Notes: generated by a model from the sequence alone, not told the origin. A stretch of DNA of 64,000 nucleotides from Methanospirillum hungatei JF-1 (GCF_000013445.1 NC_007796.1:2888936-2952935), one strand, 5' to 3'. Shown: positions 1 through 10,865, counted from the stretch's first letter. A program made the numbers and translations.

Positions 1-605
1 ATATATGACGTCGGGGTTGCATTATCCAGGGGGATCTGTGGCTGGTCAATGAATGCCAGTGGAACCTGATCTCCTTTCTTGACATTTGCAAAACTCTCTC
101 CGGTGATATTGACAAACTGTTCAATGCTCATCTGCCTGGACATCTGTCCTGCATACGGGTAGGTCAGAACCTTTGAATCACCAACACCCATGCCGGCAAT
201 CGAGTTACTGATCATATCAACCTCAGGGCCGAAGAGACCAAACTCCATGACTCCGTATTCATTATACGGGTTTACGACCTGAATCGGAATAAGATCCTCG
301 CCTGATGAGACATTGACTCTGACCGGAAGTGAATTTGCCTTAAAGGTCATGACCGACGGGTCCTGTGCCTTGGTGATTACAGAAAGGACACTGGTTACGA
401 CCGGACGGTCCTGCGCGTCACGGAAGGTAAAATCAACGAGTGCAGTGTTTCCCGGCTTTGCCTGAGTAAAGATGTTCAGCCATGACATACCGAACATTGA
501 TACAACCATAAAGACAGCCATCAGAACACAGACTGCGACGATTCCAATTTTCGTCCAGTTTGTCTCTTCTTTCTTTTCTGAAGGCTGGTGGCGGAATCCT
601 TTCAT
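1..605 (-). CDS. Membrane-anchored FKBP-like protein (3' end outside window)
   Basis: The frame is open from an ATG at 605 to the window edge (201 codons seen). After a charged N-terminus there is one hydrophobic segment at about residues 20-42, then an extracellular part. The segments ALVDFTFRDAQDRPVV and AGMGVGDSKVLTYPYAG resemble the opening strand and the 'GMxxGexxxxxxP' loop of FKBP-type peptidyl-prolyl isomerases, with a longer insert between them. Inferred role: a membrane-bound FKBP-fold folding factor. The C-terminus is missing, so active-site residues cannot be fully checked. Confidence 0.55.
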   Translation of the reverse strand, partial: MKGFRHQPSEKKEETNWTKIGIVAVCVLMAVFMVVSMFGMSWLNIFTQAKPGNTALVDFTFRDAQDRPVVTSVLSVITKAQDPSVMTFKANSLPVRVNVSSGEDLIPIQVVNPYNEYGVMEFGLFGPEVDMISNSIAGMGVGDSKVLTYPYAGQMSRQMSIEQFVNITGESFANVKKGDQVPLAFIDQPQIPLDNATPTSY

Positions 606-728
606 TCCTATTACGTAAACCCTGCCGGAAGATAAAGGATGCAACTTGATATTGACCGGTCAGGTATCAGGATATTTCCCAGGTTTTGAAACGATGGATT
701 CATACCTGCAAACGGTGAGTAGATTCGT

Positions 729-1556
729 ATGGAAAAAAAGAGGGTCCGTGATTACATGACCACCGACGTGGATACCGTCGCTCTGACGGGGACCGCGCGA
801 GAGGTAATCCATGCAATCAGGGTCACCTCTCATGACGGGTTCCCGGTTGTTGACGGGAATGTTGTAGTGGGATATATTGCTGCACGGGATCTCCTGTTTG
901 TGCACCCGGATACTCCGGTCAGAGAGATCATGAGCCATCATCTCATCGTTGCAGATCCCGAGATGGCTATCAGCGATGTTGCCAGGGTTATCATCCGCTC
1001 AGGTATTCAGAAACTGCCGGTTGTAAATGAGAAGAATGAACTGCTTGGCATCATCTCCAATACTGACGTCGTGCGATCCCAGATAGAACATGTCTCTCCA
1101 GAGAAGGTCTACAAACTGATGGATACCATCGAACGGCTCCATGAGATAAAACCACACCTGTCAAAAGGACCGGTCCAGGTCCATATGCTCCTTCCCACCC
1201 AGTCTCGGATCTACATGGACGAACTCGAAGGCAGGATTTATGAGATTAAAAAAGGACTTGCTGAACCGGTCATCGTGATAAAAAAGCCGGGCCGTCTTAT
1301 CCTGGTCGACGGGCATCACCGGGCGGTCGCTGCAAGAAGACTCGGGATCAAGATTCTTGAGGCATATATCATCGAGATCCTGGAAAATCTGGAACTTGGT
1401 CTTGAGCGGACGGCAAAAGCGATGAACCTCAAAACCATCGATGACATCCAGATCATGGACTATGCCCGCCATCCTCTTGTTGCCGGAACACACCGGTTTG
1501 GAGGGGTGGGGACCGTAGTCCCTGAATCTCAGGATCCCTCACACCGCGTATCATAG
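729..1556 (+). CDS. CBS-domain protein with ParB-like domain
   Basis: 275 aa. Two CBS modules fill about residues 5-120 (VRDYMTTDVDTV and VREIMSHHLIV open them) and probably bind adenosyl nucleotides. Residues about 150-235 form a ParB/sulfiredoxin-like domain with the motif DGHHRAVAARRLG. CBS-ParB fusions are known in archaea but their exact role is not settled; nucleotide-controlled regulation or nucleotidase/kinase activity is possible. The ATG at 729 follows GGTGAG. The 3' end overlaps the convergent nucleotidyltransferase gene by 28 bp. Confidence 0.8.
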   Translation: MEKKRVRDYMTTDVDTVALTGTAREVIHAIRVTSHDGFPVVDGNVVVGYIAARDLLFVHPDTPVREIMSHHLIVADPEMAISDVARVIIRSGIQKLPVVNEKNELLGIISNTDVVRSQIEHVSPEKVYKLMDTIERLHEIKPHLSKGPVQVHMLLPTQSRIYMDELEGRIYEIKKGLAEPVIVIKKPGRLILVDGHHRAVAARRLGIKILEAYIIEILENLELGLERTAKAMNLKTIDDIQIMDYARHPLVAGTHRFGGVGTVVPESQDPSHRVS

Positions 1557-2707
1557 GAATCATTGAGCATATGTTCGGTCACGGTCGTTCCATCAGGGAT
1601 CACCATATCCGGCCAGATGCGGGTATTTGAGTGAACAGTCACCCGGTTTCTGATAACCGTCCGGGGACCGATGACAGACCCATGCTCAATGCTGCATGAG
1701 TCACCGATCATCGCCTCATTATCGATAATCGCACCTGACACCGACGTTCCCTGCCCGATGACCACCCGGTTATAGAAGGAAGAGGAGAGGACGCGGACAT
1801 TGTTCCGGATAATGCAGTTCTTCCCTATTGATGTGTATGGCCCGATGAGGACATTGTCCCCAATAGATGTCCCGCTCCCGATAGCAACCGGTCCGATGAT
1901 CCGACTGTTATGCCCGACATAGATGGATCCGCCAAAGTCTACCGGACCCTGAATGTGGGCGTTTTTGATATCCATATCACCGGAGATGTTTGCATAGCTC
2001 ATCTCCTGGAGTTTCCATTTTTCTGCAAGCCGGAGGGATGCCGGGCTTCCGACATCAGACCAGTTCCCCCGTGCAAGCCATCCGTCAAGGATCATGCCCT
2101 TTTCCATGAGCAGTGGGAAGAGGTTTTTTGCAAAGTCGAACTTGGTCCCATCAGGAATGTAATCAAAGATATCAGGAGAACAGACATACATCCCGGTTGA
2201 GGCAAGGTTTGAGAAGATCTCACCCGGACCAGGCTTTTCCCTGAACCGTCGGATTCTGTTATCCACATCAATCTCGGCTATGCCATACTCGGAGGGATCA
2301 TCAACACTGATAAGCCCAATGGTGATAATAGGTGAGTGTTTGAGATGTTCGCGGTAAAATTCCAGGAGATTGATATCGGTTAAGTGGTCACCGCCGACGA
2401 CCAGGAATGGCTTTTCACCAAGGAGATGACGGGCATTTTTCACACTCCCGGCCGTTCCGAGCTTTGTCTCCTCATACACGTAATTGATGGTAGCACCGAA
2501 CAGGGCTCCATCTCCCAGCGCCTGCTCTATTGCATCGCTCTTGTACCCGACGGTGATGATGATATCATGAAATCCAAGGTTTGAGAGATGGGATACCAGA
2601 TGCTCTATTGAAGGTTTGTTAACGATTGAGATGCATGGTTTCGGGCGTTCAAACGTAAGCGGACGGAGGCGTGTTCCCTCGCCACCGCACATGATACAGA
2701 CCTTCAT
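1529..2707 (-). CDS. NDP-sugar pyrophosphorylase (GlmU/ManC-like)
   Basis: 392 aa. The N-terminal Rossmann-like domain starts with GGEGTRLRPLTFERPKP, the nucleotide-binding signature of sugar-1-phosphate nucleotidyltransferases, and has the GGDHL metal-binding motif. From about residue 245 hexapeptide repeats (I/V-G-x-x-x-x) predict a left-handed beta helix. It should couple a sugar-1-phosphate and an NTP to make an NDP-sugar for surface glycans. The substrate (mannose, glucose or N-acetylglucosamine phosphate) cannot be told from sequence, and no acetyltransferase activity can be asserted. Confidence 0.85.
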   Translation of the reverse strand: MKVCIMCGGEGTRLRPLTFERPKPCISIVNKPSIEHLVSHLSNLGFHDIIITVGYKSDAIEQALGDGALFGATINYVYEETKLGTAGSVKNARHLLGEKPFLVVGGDHLTDINLLEFYREHLKHSPIITIGLISVDDPSEYGIAEIDVDNRIRRFREKPGPGEIFSNLASTGMYVCSPDIFDYIPDGTKFDFAKNLFPLLMEKGMILDGWLARGNWSDVGSPASLRLAEKWKLQEMSYANISGDMDIKNAHIQGPVDFGGSIYVGHNSRIIGPVAIGSGTSIGDNVLIGPYTSIGKNCIIRNNVRVLSSSFYNRVVIGQGTSVSGAIIDNEAMIGDSCSIEHGSVIGPRTVIRNRVTVHSNTRIWPDMVIPDGTTVTEHMLNDSYDTRCEGS

Positions 2708-2775
2708 ATCGAGTATGTAGGATCTGCGGACATTTAAGGATATGACAAATGCAGGGTTTCAAAACCCAAAAATGA

Positions 2776-3096
2776 TTACAGACTGTCCAGACTGACCGAG
2801 TCAAAGTCCTGGACAACCTCAGAGATATCCTTAACGCCGAACGCGGTTTTCACGGCGGTAATCTCGAGCTCTGATGCGATGCCACACATATAATCAAGCA
2901 CGTCAATTGAGAGTTCCTTCTTTACTTTACTCTGTTTTAACTGCTCGACCAGGTGACCGATCATCTCCACGTCTTCACCACGAAGCTTGGCAAGGCTGAT
3001 GACACACATGTATATCCGGGTCAGATTCCTGTCGGTACCCGTGATCGTGTCAAAGAAGTTCTTTAAAACCTGGGCCTGATACACCTCGCCGCCCAT
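2776..3096 (-). CDS. Small helical protein of unknown function
   Basis: 106 aa, rich in predicted helix, no membrane segment, with an acidic C-terminal tail (VVQDFDSVSLDSL). I do not recognise the family. It lies 44 bp downstream of the YchF-like gene on the same strand, so the two may be co-transcribed. Codon use looks like that of its neighbours. Confidence 0.6.
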   Translation of the reverse strand: MGGEVYQAQVLKNFFDTITGTDRNLTRIYMCVISLAKLRGEDVEMIGHLVEQLKQSKVKKELSIDVLDYMCGIASELEITAVKTAFGVKDISEVVQDFDSVSLDSL

Positions 3097-3140
3097 ATGT
3101 AATCCATTATATTAGTTCATTAGTATAAAAAGATGCGGAT

Positions 3141-4310
3141 TTATTTTGCGGTACTGACGATCTTGATGATATCGCCATCTTTTAAGACTGCACTCTCTTT
3201 AATCCGCATCTTTGTCTTTGCATCGATTGCATACAAAAATCCCTTTCCAATATCGGTATGCACCTGGTAGGCAAGATCATGCGGGGTTGATCCCTTCTTC
3301 ATCAGGAAGGCATCAGGAAGAACCCTGCCCTGACCGTCTGTCAGATGCGTCTCATCCTCAACCGGATACAGGACGATCATATCCAACAGCTCAAAGACCG
3401 CCCGGTTGATGATCTCCTGCACTCCCGTACCGCCATGTGCATCCATATAGGCCTTCATCTTCATAAGACCTGCTTTCTGGGCATCGCTCAGTTTTCCCTT
3501 GTCAGGAATGGAGAAGGATGCATCACCCGGATGATAGATGATCATATGCGATGCGGCAGCGGTCCGGAGAGCGAGTTCTGCTGCGCCCGATGTCAGGATG
3601 GCACCTGAATCCTTCACCTTTGTGAGTAGTTCTGGAGAGGCAAGATCTGCCTTATTACCGGCGATAATCATCGGTTTTGCTTTTCGCATCAGGATTTTTG
3701 AAAATTCAATCAGATCACCGGATGCTGTCAGCCTGAGCTCTATCCCTGCCTCACGCTCTGCCTCCATCACATGTTCCTCCTGAATGGAGAGGCCGGCAAG
3801 GATATCGGCAAGTCCTGCATAGATGGAGAATGAGCGAGACTGGGCCTGTCTCTGCATCTTTGGCCAATGCTTTTCGATGATCCCAAAAAGCCACATCGCC
3901 ATCTCGGTCTTGAGCATGGGGATCTCTTCAAGGGGATCATGACTCCCCGGATTATCCGGATTTCCTTCAATGTCCGTACTACCGCTAGCATCGATGACCT
4001 GAATGATGGCATCGGCCTGACGAAGGTGGTCAAGGAACTGGTTTCCAAGACCCTTCCCGGTATGTGCCTCGGGCACCAGGCCTGCAACATCAATCAGGTG
4101 GACGGCAATATATCTGATCCCATCTGCGCAAACGCCACACCGGTGCGCAAGACTGGTACAGGGGCAGGGAACCCGTACATAGGCAACCCCCCGGTTTGCA
4201 TCAATTGTCGTGAACGGATAATTGGCAATCTCGGCCGGTGCCATGGTTGCTGCCCGATATAATGTCGATTTGCCACAGTTTGGTTTTCCAGCAAGTGCGA
4301 GGGTGATCAT
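3141..4310 (-). CDS. ychF: YchF/Obg-type translation-associated NTPase
   Basis: 389 aa. P-loop GKPNCGKSTLYRAAT at the start, switch II DVAGLVPEAHTGKGLG, base-recognition motif GNKADL near residue 220, and a TGS-like C-terminus (HDLAYQVHTDIGKGFLYAI). This is the archaeal form of the Obg-related YchF family, which binds ribosomes and often prefers ATP. A CPCTSLAHRCGVC cysteine cluster near residue 50 may bind a metal. Length fits the archaeal family (about 390-400 aa). Confidence 0.85.
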   Translation of the reverse strand: MITLALAGKPNCGKSTLYRAATMAPAEIANYPFTTIDANRGVAYVRVPCPCTSLAHRCGVCADGIRYIAVHLIDVAGLVPEAHTGKGLGNQFLDHLRQADAIIQVIDASGSTDIEGNPDNPGSHDPLEEIPMLKTEMAMWLFGIIEKHWPKMQRQAQSRSFSIYAGLADILAGLSIQEEHVMEAEREAGIELRLTASGDLIEFSKILMRKAKPMIIAGNKADLASPELLTKVKDSGAILTSGAAELALRTAAASHMIIYHPGDASFSIPDKGKLSDAQKAGLMKMKAYMDAHGGTGVQEIINRAVFELLDMIVLYPVEDETHLTDGQGRVLPDAFLMKKGSTPHDLAYQVHTDIGKGFLYAIDAKTKMRIKESAVLKDGDIIKIVSTAK

Positions 4311-4349
4311 AGATGGTCCTCAAATCCCAGTGCGAACTAACAGGTATGT

Positions 4350-4940
4350 ATGGGATACTGCACCAAAAAAGTGTATTATTTTGATAAACCAGGTGAAGCC
4401 AACACCAGGGATGCGATCAGGATTGGTGCTGAACGTGCACAGGAACTTGGAATTTCCACGATACTCGTGCCAAGCACGAGTGGTGAGACCGCACGGGTGG
4501 CATATGAAGAACTGAAAGGAACACCCCTTCATCTTGTGATTGTAACCCATGTTGTCGGTTTTTCAAACCCCGGAGTTTGGGAGTTTGATGCAGACCTAGC
4601 AGCAGACCTCAGAAAAGCCGGAGTGACGATAATTACCGGCACTCATGTCCTGTCAGGCCTGGAGCGCGCATTTTCGTCCTCACCCAAAGTCAGCGGGGGA
4701 TCGCGAAGTGAAGCGGTTGCAGAAGCACTTCGCAGGATCATCGCGGTTGGACTGAAGGTGGCCGTTGAGTGCACCCTTATTGCGGCAGACCAGGGTGCTA
4801 TCGGCGTATCGGATGAGGTCATTGCCCTTGGAGGGACCGCGAGCGGAGTCGATACCGTCTGTGTTATCAAACCGTCTCACACCCAGAGATTTTTCGATCT
4901 CCAGGTCAGGGAGATCGTCGCAATGCCACGGGACAGATAA
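4350..4940 (+). CDS. Pyruvate-kinase alpha/beta-domain-like protein
   Basis: 196 aa, about the size of the stand-alone family related to the C-terminal alpha/beta domain of pyruvate kinase (COG1751). It opens YYFDKPGEANTRDAI, a form typical of that family, and has GISTILVPSTSGETARVAYE in the middle. The kinase active-site domain is absent, so no catalytic role is claimed; effector binding is a possibility. The stop is 3 bp before the following membrane protein, implying an operon. Confidence 0.7.
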   Translation: MGYCTKKVYYFDKPGEANTRDAIRIGAERAQELGISTILVPSTSGETARVAYEELKGTPLHLVIVTHVVGFSNPGVWEFDADLAADLRKAGVTIITGTHVLSGLERAFSSSPKVSGGSRSEAVAEALRRIIAVGLKVAVECTLIAADQGAIGVSDEVIALGGTASGVDTVCVIKPSHTQRFFDLQVREIVAMPRDR

Positions 4941-4943
4941 ATT

Positions 4944-5795
4944 ATGTTATCAGTATTACCCCTGACCATCAAGAATACGATGCGCCATCTCTTCAGAAGG
5001 CCGATCGTCTGGATACCGGGAATATACGCGGGGTGTATTGCAGCCCTTGTCATCTGGCTTGAGTTCACCGGCGGGATGTTTCTTGCCGGAAAGATTGCCA
5101 TGCTGGGCGCAATTGCATTCCCGTTCTTTCTTAGTGTGCTCAATTATCATTTAGAAACCGATGAGAAGAACATGAAGATCCTGGTCACGGTCGCCCTTCG
5201 GGGTTATTTTCCGATTGTTCTTCCGGTCATAGTCCTTGCTGGTTTCGTTGTCGTGCTAGCACTCCTGCTAAGCGTTCCTCTGTCTATCATGGGATATGGG
5301 AGTGATCCCTTTGCTCTGACCGGGCTCATGCTGGGGATTGGCATTCCGGCTCTGCTCTTCTCACTCTATATTGACAACGTCGCGGTATGTGAGCGGACAA
5401 AGATATTTGGCACCCTGAAACGGAGCATGGAACTTGTCACAGTTAAAATTATCACCGCCATCTGGTTTTTTGTTGTCAGCGGGATTATTGCAGTAATCGT
5501 ATCCGTCTTCGGAGCATTCCTGTGGGGAGCGATTCTTGGGAGCCGGTTTACCCAGTTCATTGAGATGAATCTGACCCAGCAGCAGGAGGTATTTTCACAG
5601 TATACCCTGACCGACTGGCAGGCTCTCATCGGGCCGGAAGGGATAATTGTTACCGCACTGGTCTTTGGATTTGTTACGTTTCTTCTCGTACCAAGCCTGT
5701 TTATCTTCAAATACGAGTGTTATCTGGATGCAACTGATGTTGTCTGGGATTTATCAGGGGAAAGGGATGAAAAGGGAAGACATTTCAGGCTTTAA
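4944..5795 (+). CDS. Polytopic membrane protein (DUF7847/DUF975-like)
   Basis: 283 aa with about six hydrophobic segments (near residues 22-45, 50-70, 85-110, 120-145, 170-200, 235-255). The pattern of paired helices and a CERTKIFGTLKRSMELV segment before the last block is like archaeal DUF7847/DUF975 proteins, which have no proven function. It starts 3 bp after the upstream stop and ends 5 bp from the convergent DUF92 gene. Confidence 0.65.
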   Translation: MLSVLPLTIKNTMRHLFRRPIVWIPGIYAGCIAALVIWLEFTGGMFLAGKIAMLGAIAFPFFLSVLNYHLETDEKNMKILVTVALRGYFPIVLPVIVLAGFVVVLALLLSVPLSIMGYGSDPFALTGLMLGIGIPALLFSLYIDNVAVCERTKIFGTLKRSMELVTVKIITAIWFFVVSGIIAVIVSVFGAFLWGAILGSRFTQFIEMNLTQQQEVFSQYTLTDWQALIGPEGIIVTALVFGFVTFLLVPSLFIFKYECYLDATDVVWDLSGERDEKGRHFRL

Positions 5796-5800
5796 CCGGT

Positions 5801-7006
5801 TTACCCGGTAAAAAAGGATAGTATTGCCCAGAGAACGGCAGTAATTATCGCTCCCCCCAAAGTTGCAAGGAAATTGGTTCCTGCATTCCCCCACATATGC
5901 TTATTTTCAAAGAGTTCTCCAAGCAGACTGTCAAGATTCGTACCGATAAATCCGCCGATCATTGCTGCGACAAATAGTGAAAAGTCAGCGACTCCGAGCA
6001 GCACACCACAGGCTGATATAAAGATCGCGCCAAAAAGTCCTGCTACCTCTCCTAAAAAGGAGACGCCACCATTTGTTCCTTCAGGGACCGGCTGGAGTGT
6101 AGTAATAAGGCGGGGTTTGCCTGAACATACACCGATCTCACCTGCAACGGTGTCTGCTGCAGCAGTTGCAACACTCCCGAGATATGCCGCAATGAAAACC
6201 GGGTGCTGGGTGACACCATAACCAATAGCAGCGCAGACAGATACCAGGCCATTCGCAAACACATTGACATATCCCCTGGCACCTCCTTTCGCCTCTTCCA
6301 CATGGAGCGACCTTTTATAATCCATCTGGTACCGGGTAGCAACCGCCCCAAGAATGAAAAACGCGAGCATAATCAGGAACCACGATATCCCTGCAAAAAC
6401 GATGAGAATGACCCCGACAAGGGCAGCTGAGAAGAGCCCGGGGATGTCAGCGGTCTTCAGCCGGTAGGCAAAATAACTAAACCCGAAGGCAATCACAACG
6501 GCGGTTCCGACTAGAGGAAATGCAGCCTCATACTCAAGATCTTCAATAAGAAGCATAACCAGTGCCACCACCACCAGTTCAATGGCGGTTGCATTTCTCT
6601 GTGAACCCAGGATTGAATGAAGGAGGACACAAACCGTTGCACCGACAACGGCGGAAAGCCAGGATTGCTCTCCCAGATACTCCATCACAAATGCCGTGAT
6701 AAGAAGAGCACAGATAAACGACAGGGCATATTCAATAGTTTTCCCACCCGTCAGGGAGAAGACCAGCTCCTTGGTTGTAACAATGAGGATCGCAGCATAT
6801 AAAACAAAAACCGGGAGGATTCCAATAAGACCAAGCACCCCGATGAACCCGAGTGCTATCGAGAGCCATTTTTCAGCTGTTCTAAACCATATAGACAGGG
6901 CGGCAATGATAACCAGGAGTCCCGGAACCCCGGTCGGGAGATAGGGTGATATTATCAGGAGAAGAACCGCCAGAATAAATGCAATCCATCTCACTGTGTG
7001 CAACAT
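5801..7006 (-). CDS. DUF92 / TIGR00297 integral membrane protein
   Basis: 401 aa with ten or more hydrophobic segments. The C-terminal half carries the DUF92 signature: GGARGYVNVFANG, then AAADTVAGEIGV, TNGGVSFLGEVAGLFGA and IGTNLDSLLGEL. The family is related to polyprenol/phytol kinases (CTP-dependent prenol phosphorylation). The archaeal substrate is unproven; a role in isoprenoid lipid salvage is inferred from the family. Confidence 0.8.
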   Translation of the reverse strand: MLHTVRWIAFILAVLLLIISPYLPTGVPGLLVIIAALSIWFRTAEKWLSIALGFIGVLGLIGILPVFVLYAAILIVTTKELVFSLTGGKTIEYALSFICALLITAFVMEYLGEQSWLSAVVGATVCVLLHSILGSQRNATAIELVVVALVMLLIEDLEYEAAFPLVGTAVVIAFGFSYFAYRLKTADIPGLFSAALVGVILIVFAGISWFLIMLAFFILGAVATRYQMDYKRSLHVEEAKGGARGYVNVFANGLVSVCAAIGYGVTQHPVFIAAYLGSVATAAADTVAGEIGVCSGKPRLITTLQPVPEGTNGGVSFLGEVAGLFGAIFISACGVLLGVADFSLFVAAMIGGFIGTNLDSLLGELFENKHMWGNAGTNFLATLGGAIITAVLWAILSFFTG

Positions 7007-7105
7007 AGGGTACGTATTTAGCTAGTCACTCAATATAATCTATCCAGAGCCCTTCCGAAACCCTATAACCTCCGGCATCGATGGGTACGAAGGAGTCACT
7101 TTCCT

Positions 7106-8176
7106 ATGCAGGATTTCAATACTGGTTACATTTTACGAAGATTTACATTCATAATTGCACTTATTTTTAGTCTTACATTCATGGTATCAGCAGGACCTAC
7201 CTACGCACCAACCGAGGGAAAAAATCCTCTGAAAGTATATTTTACCTTCCCCGGCGGAGAAGAGTGTGATTCAGTCAAATGGAACTTCGGAGATGGAAAT
7301 ACATCAAAAGCAATCACCACGGATCATACCTATTACTCTCTTGGCATGTACTATCCGACCTGCTGGTGTGAACTCCCTGGTGCCAATACCTCCTATACGT
7401 ATGACTATGTATATGTTATCCCCTGGTCATCCAGTATCAGGGACAGCATCACCGGTGGAAGACCAAAACAGACCGTGGTAAACAGGACATCAGTGGGGCT
7501 TGACTTTACCTCCTTGAAAAAACAAGCCCAAGGACTTGCTGCCATCGGTGAGATGAGGTACGCAGCCGATGCATATGCAGATCTGAAATCCCTTGGAACA
7601 CTTGATTCAGAAACTCTCAGCTCCTACGGAGATGTCCTTACAGGTCTTGGACGGCTGACCGAAGCAGAAGTGATATATAATGAAGCCCTTGCTGAAAAGG
7701 ATTCAGCCCCTATCCTCAAGAAACTTGCAGATGTCCTCTTCTCTCTTGGAAAGACGAAAGAGGCCATCGATGTGATGAACCGGACTCTGGTCCTTGCACC
7801 GGATGATGCCGGGGCATATGCTTCATATGCGTCATTTCTTCAGAAGGCAGGAAAAACCCCGGAAGCGCTTGATGCGTTTAATCAGTCTTTCAAACTTCTC
7901 GATGCGCAGCCTGAAATCTGGTCGGAGTATGCGGATCTTCTTTCATCCCTTGGCAGGTACAACGAAGCAGCTGATGCCTATGACCATGCAATAAAACTGG
8001 GTATGTTTGGCTCAGATATCTGGAACAACTATTCCCGGGTCCTGCAGAAACTGGGAAGAAAGGAGGAAGCTCAACGTGCGAAAGAGCAGGCGATGAATAC
8101 CTACGCTCCGATAGCTCTATCCAGGTACAGTTCCAGTGACAGTATTCCCACGTGCGGTATCGGCTCACTCTGTTAA
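7106..8176 (+). CDS. Exported PKD-domain and TPR-repeat protein
   Basis: 356 aa. A signal peptide is likely ([19 protein letters not shown], cleavage near residue 30). Residues about 32-110 form a PKD fold with the hallmark WNFGDGNTS. From about 140 to 345 there are five or six TPR units (for example [20 protein letters not shown] and [19 protein letters not shown]). It is likely a surface or periplasmic scaffold binding other proteins. Just upstream of valS but functionally unrelated as far as I can see. Confidence 0.75.
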   Translation: MQDFNTGYILRRFTFIIALIFSLTFMVSAGPTYAPTEGKNPLKVYFTFPGGEECDSVKWNFGDGNTSKAITTDHTYYSLGMYYPTCWCELPGANTSYTYDYVYVIPWSSSIRDSITGGRPKQTVVNRTSVGLDFTSLKKQAQGLAAIGEMRYAADAYADLKSLGTLDSETLSSYGDVLTGLGRLTEAEVIYNEALAEKDSAPILKKLADVLFSLGKTKEAIDVMNRTLVLAPDDAGAYASYASFLQKAGKTPEALDAFNQSFKLLDAQPEIWSEYADLLSSLGRYNEAADAYDHAIKLGMFGSDIWNNYSRVLQKLGRKEEAQRAKEQAMNTYAPIALSRYSSSDSIPTCGIGSLC

Positions 8177-8267
8177 CTCTTCTCCTTTTTCATACGCCCT
8201 AAACACCAGACATCAGGGACTGACATTCCATCATCTACATTACCCTTTACCTTCAAACGTATGGGCA

Positions 8268-10865
8268 ATGTCTCGGGTCTTGCGGGAACTTCCCAAAACC
8301 TATGATTATCGTGAGGTGGAAGCACGATGGCAGCAGACGTGGAAGGATGAAGACGTCTACTTTAAAGAAGGTTCTGAAAAACCACAATTTGTCATTGATA
8401 CGCCACCACCATACCCAACCGGGGAATTTCATATCGGAAATGCATTCAACTGGTGTTATATCGACTTTTTAGCCAGATACAAGCGAATGAAGGGGTACAA
8501 TGTCATGTTCCCGCAGGGGTGGGACTGCCATGGCCTTCCAACCGAAGTGAAGGTTGAAGAGATCCACAAGATCACCAAAAATGATGTTGACCGGCAGAAG
8601 TTCCGTGAGATGTGTCGTGAACTGACGATTGGCAATATCAGGAAGATGCGGGCATCCATGCGCAGGATGGCTTTTTCAATCGACTGGAGCCACGAATACA
8701 TCACCATGATGCCGGAGTACTTCGGCAAGACCCAGCTCTCATTTCTGCGGATGTACCACGCAGGGCAGATATACCAGTCTGACCATCCGGTTAACTTCTG
8801 TCCACGGTGTGAGACCGCCATCGCATTTGCCGAGGTCAATTACAGCGACCGTACAACAAAACTCAACTACTTCAACTTCTCCGGACTGGAGATCGCAACA
8901 TCACGGCCGGAACTTCTGGCAGCCTGTGTGGCAGTTGCCGTCCATCCTGATGACGACCGGTATAAAGATCGAAAAGGCGAACACCTGAAAGTGCCCCTGT
9001 TCGGTCATGAGGTCCCCATCATCTGTGACGAAGCGGTAGACCCGTCCTTTGGTTCAGGGGCCGTTATGATCTGTACCTTTGGTGACAAGCAGGATGTCAT
9101 CTGGTGGAAGGTCCATAATCTCCCGCTCAGAAAAGCAATAGACAAGACCGGTCATATGACCCAGATTGCCGGGAAGTATGAGGGGATGGATACCACCAGC
9201 TGCCGGGAAGCTATTCTTGCCGATATGAAGTCCGAAGGGATTCTGCTCCGTCAGGAACCACTCGAGCAGCGTGTCGGGACCTGCTGGCGGTGTAAGACAC
9301 CTATTGAGATTCTCTCCGAGCATCAGTGGTTTGTCAGGATCCCGCATGAAGCCGCATTAAAAGCCGCAAAAGAGGTCAAATGGTACCCCGAGCATATGTT
9401 TCTCCGGATGGAGAACTGGATCTCCCAGATGGAGTGGGACTGGTGTATCTCACGGCAGCGGATCTTTGCTTCACCCATCCCGGTCTGGTTCTGTAAGGAC
9501 TGTGGTGAGATCATCCTCCCGGAGGAGAGCGAACTGCCCGTTGATCCGACGGTTGATGCACCAAAGCGGCCATGCCCGAAATGTGGCAGCTCGAACTATA
9601 TCCCTGAGACTGATGTCCTTGATACCTGGATGGACTCTTCCATCTCGGTGATGCACGTAACCGGCTGGGATGGAACACAAAAAGTGCCTCCCCTGTTCCC
9701 CGCACAGATTCGTCCACAGGGCCATGATATCATTCGGACTTGGGCATTTTACACGATACTTCGTGCAGTATCCCTCACCGGTGGCAAACCTTGGGAGCAG
9801 ATCCTGGTAAACGGGATGGTTCTCGGAGAAGACGGATTTAAGATGAGTAAGAGCAGGGGCAATGTTACCGTCCCTGAAGAGATTCTAGAGCAGTACGGTG
9901 CTGACTCACTCCGTCAATGGGCTGCTCTTGGTGCTGCCACCGGCTCAGATATCCAGTTTAACTGGAATGACGTGGTCGCGGCAAACCGGTTCCTTACCAA
10001 GATGTGGAATATCTCACGCTTCGCCCTGATGCAGCTTGACCGGGCCCAATACAAGGCTGATGCACAGGTAACCGCTCTCGCAGACCGATGGCTTTTAACA
10101 AAATTAAGCCAGACCGTCCGGGATGTATCAGAATCCCTTGAAACCTACCAGTTTGACAAGGCTCTGAAAGCGATACGGGAGTTTGCATGGGATGTTCTAG
10201 CAGACAATTATATCGAGATCGTAAAGGGCAGGCTGTACTCGGATTCTGATACGCGTGACGGGGCCTGTGTTGCAATCCGGACATCCATGGATGCAATCTG
10301 CCGGATGCTTGCACCCTTTACCCCGTATTTTGCAGAAGAAGTCTGGTCCTTTATGGAGGAGAGTTCTGTTCATCAGCAACCCTGGGTAACATTCTCCTAT
10401 GAAGATGAAGAAGCAGTCAGATCTGGTGAGATCCTGGTTCAGGTCATCTCCGAGATAAGACGGTACAAGCATGACAAAGGCCTTGCCCTGAATGCACCGC
10501 TCGGCAATGTGACCGTATATACCACTCTTGCAGTTGATGATGCAGGAGATGCAAGCACTGCATCTAATTGTACCCTTACCTGGAAGACCGGTATGCCTGA
10601 ACTGACACAGGTAGTCAGCGGGGTGAAGTTTGACATGGGTATCATCGGCCCGAAGCTCAGAGGGAAGGCAAAAGGGTTCATGCAGGCAATCGAGGCATTA
10701 CCAAAAGAGAGTCTTACATCTGTTCCGGCCATGATTACCGTCGATGGAGAAGAGATTGCAGTGCCTGAAGGTTCAGTAATTCCCCAGCTCTCCTATACCG
10801 TTGCAGGAGCCAGTGTCGACCTGATCCCTGTCAGTGACAGTCTGGTAATAACGATAGAGCAGTAA
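8268..10865 (+). CDS. valS: Valyl-tRNA synthetase (archaeal type)
   Basis: 865 aa from the ATG at 8268. The open frame extends upstream to 8136 but that part overlaps the TPR gene and has no synthetase character. Class I motifs are present: H55-I-G-N in [13 protein letters not shown] and K525-M-S-K-S in [10 protein letters not shown]. The editing-domain strand [20 protein letters not shown] and the [19 protein letters not shown] segment favour ValRS over IleRS. Cysteine pairs (CPRC, CWRC, CKDC, CPKC) suggest zinc knuckles. It charges tRNA-Val and edits Thr-tRNA-Val. Confidence 0.93.
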   Translation: MSRVLRELPKTYDYREVEARWQQTWKDEDVYFKEGSEKPQFVIDTPPPYPTGEFHIGNAFNWCYIDFLARYKRMKGYNVMFPQGWDCHGLPTEVKVEEIHKITKNDVDRQKFREMCRELTIGNIRKMRASMRRMAFSIDWSHEYITMMPEYFGKTQLSFLRMYHAGQIYQSDHPVNFCPRCETAIAFAEVNYSDRTTKLNYFNFSGLEIATSRPELLAACVAVAVHPDDDRYKDRKGEHLKVPLFGHEVPIICDEAVDPSFGSGAVMICTFGDKQDVIWWKVHNLPLRKAIDKTGHMTQIAGKYEGMDTTSCREAILADMKSEGILLRQEPLEQRVGTCWRCKTPIEILSEHQWFVRIPHEAALKAAKEVKWYPEHMFLRMENWISQMEWDWCISRQRIFASPIPVWFCKDCGEIILPEESELPVDPTVDAPKRPCPKCGSSNYIPETDVLDTWMDSSISVMHVTGWDGTQKVPPLFPAQIRPQGHDIIRTWAFYTILRAVSLTGGKPWEQILVNGMVLGEDGFKMSKSRGNVTVPEEILEQYGADSLRQWAALGAATGSDIQFNWNDVVAANRFLTKMWNISRFALMQLDRAQYKADAQVTALADRWLLTKLSQTVRDVSESLETYQFDKALKAIREFAWDVLADNYIEIVKGRLYSDSDTRDGACVAIRTSMDAICRMLAPFTPYFAEEVWSFMEESSVHQQPWVTFSYEDEEAVRSGEILVQVISEIRRYKHDKGLALNAPLGNVTVYTTLAVDDAGDASTASNCTLTWKTGMPELTQVVSGVKFDMGIIGPKLRGKAKGFMQAIEALPKESLTSVPAMITVDGEEIAVPEGSVIPQLSYTVAGASVDLIPVSDSLVITIEQ

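Noticed and set aside
8136-8267. Upstream extension of the valS frame
   Set aside because: This part overlaps the TPR gene and has no synthetase character; the ATG at 8268 gives normal length.
8268-10865. Reading the synthetase as isoleucyl-tRNA synthetase
   Set aside because: The editing-domain strand [18 protein letters not shown] and the overall pattern suit ValRS; the IleRS WTTTPWT-type motif is missing.
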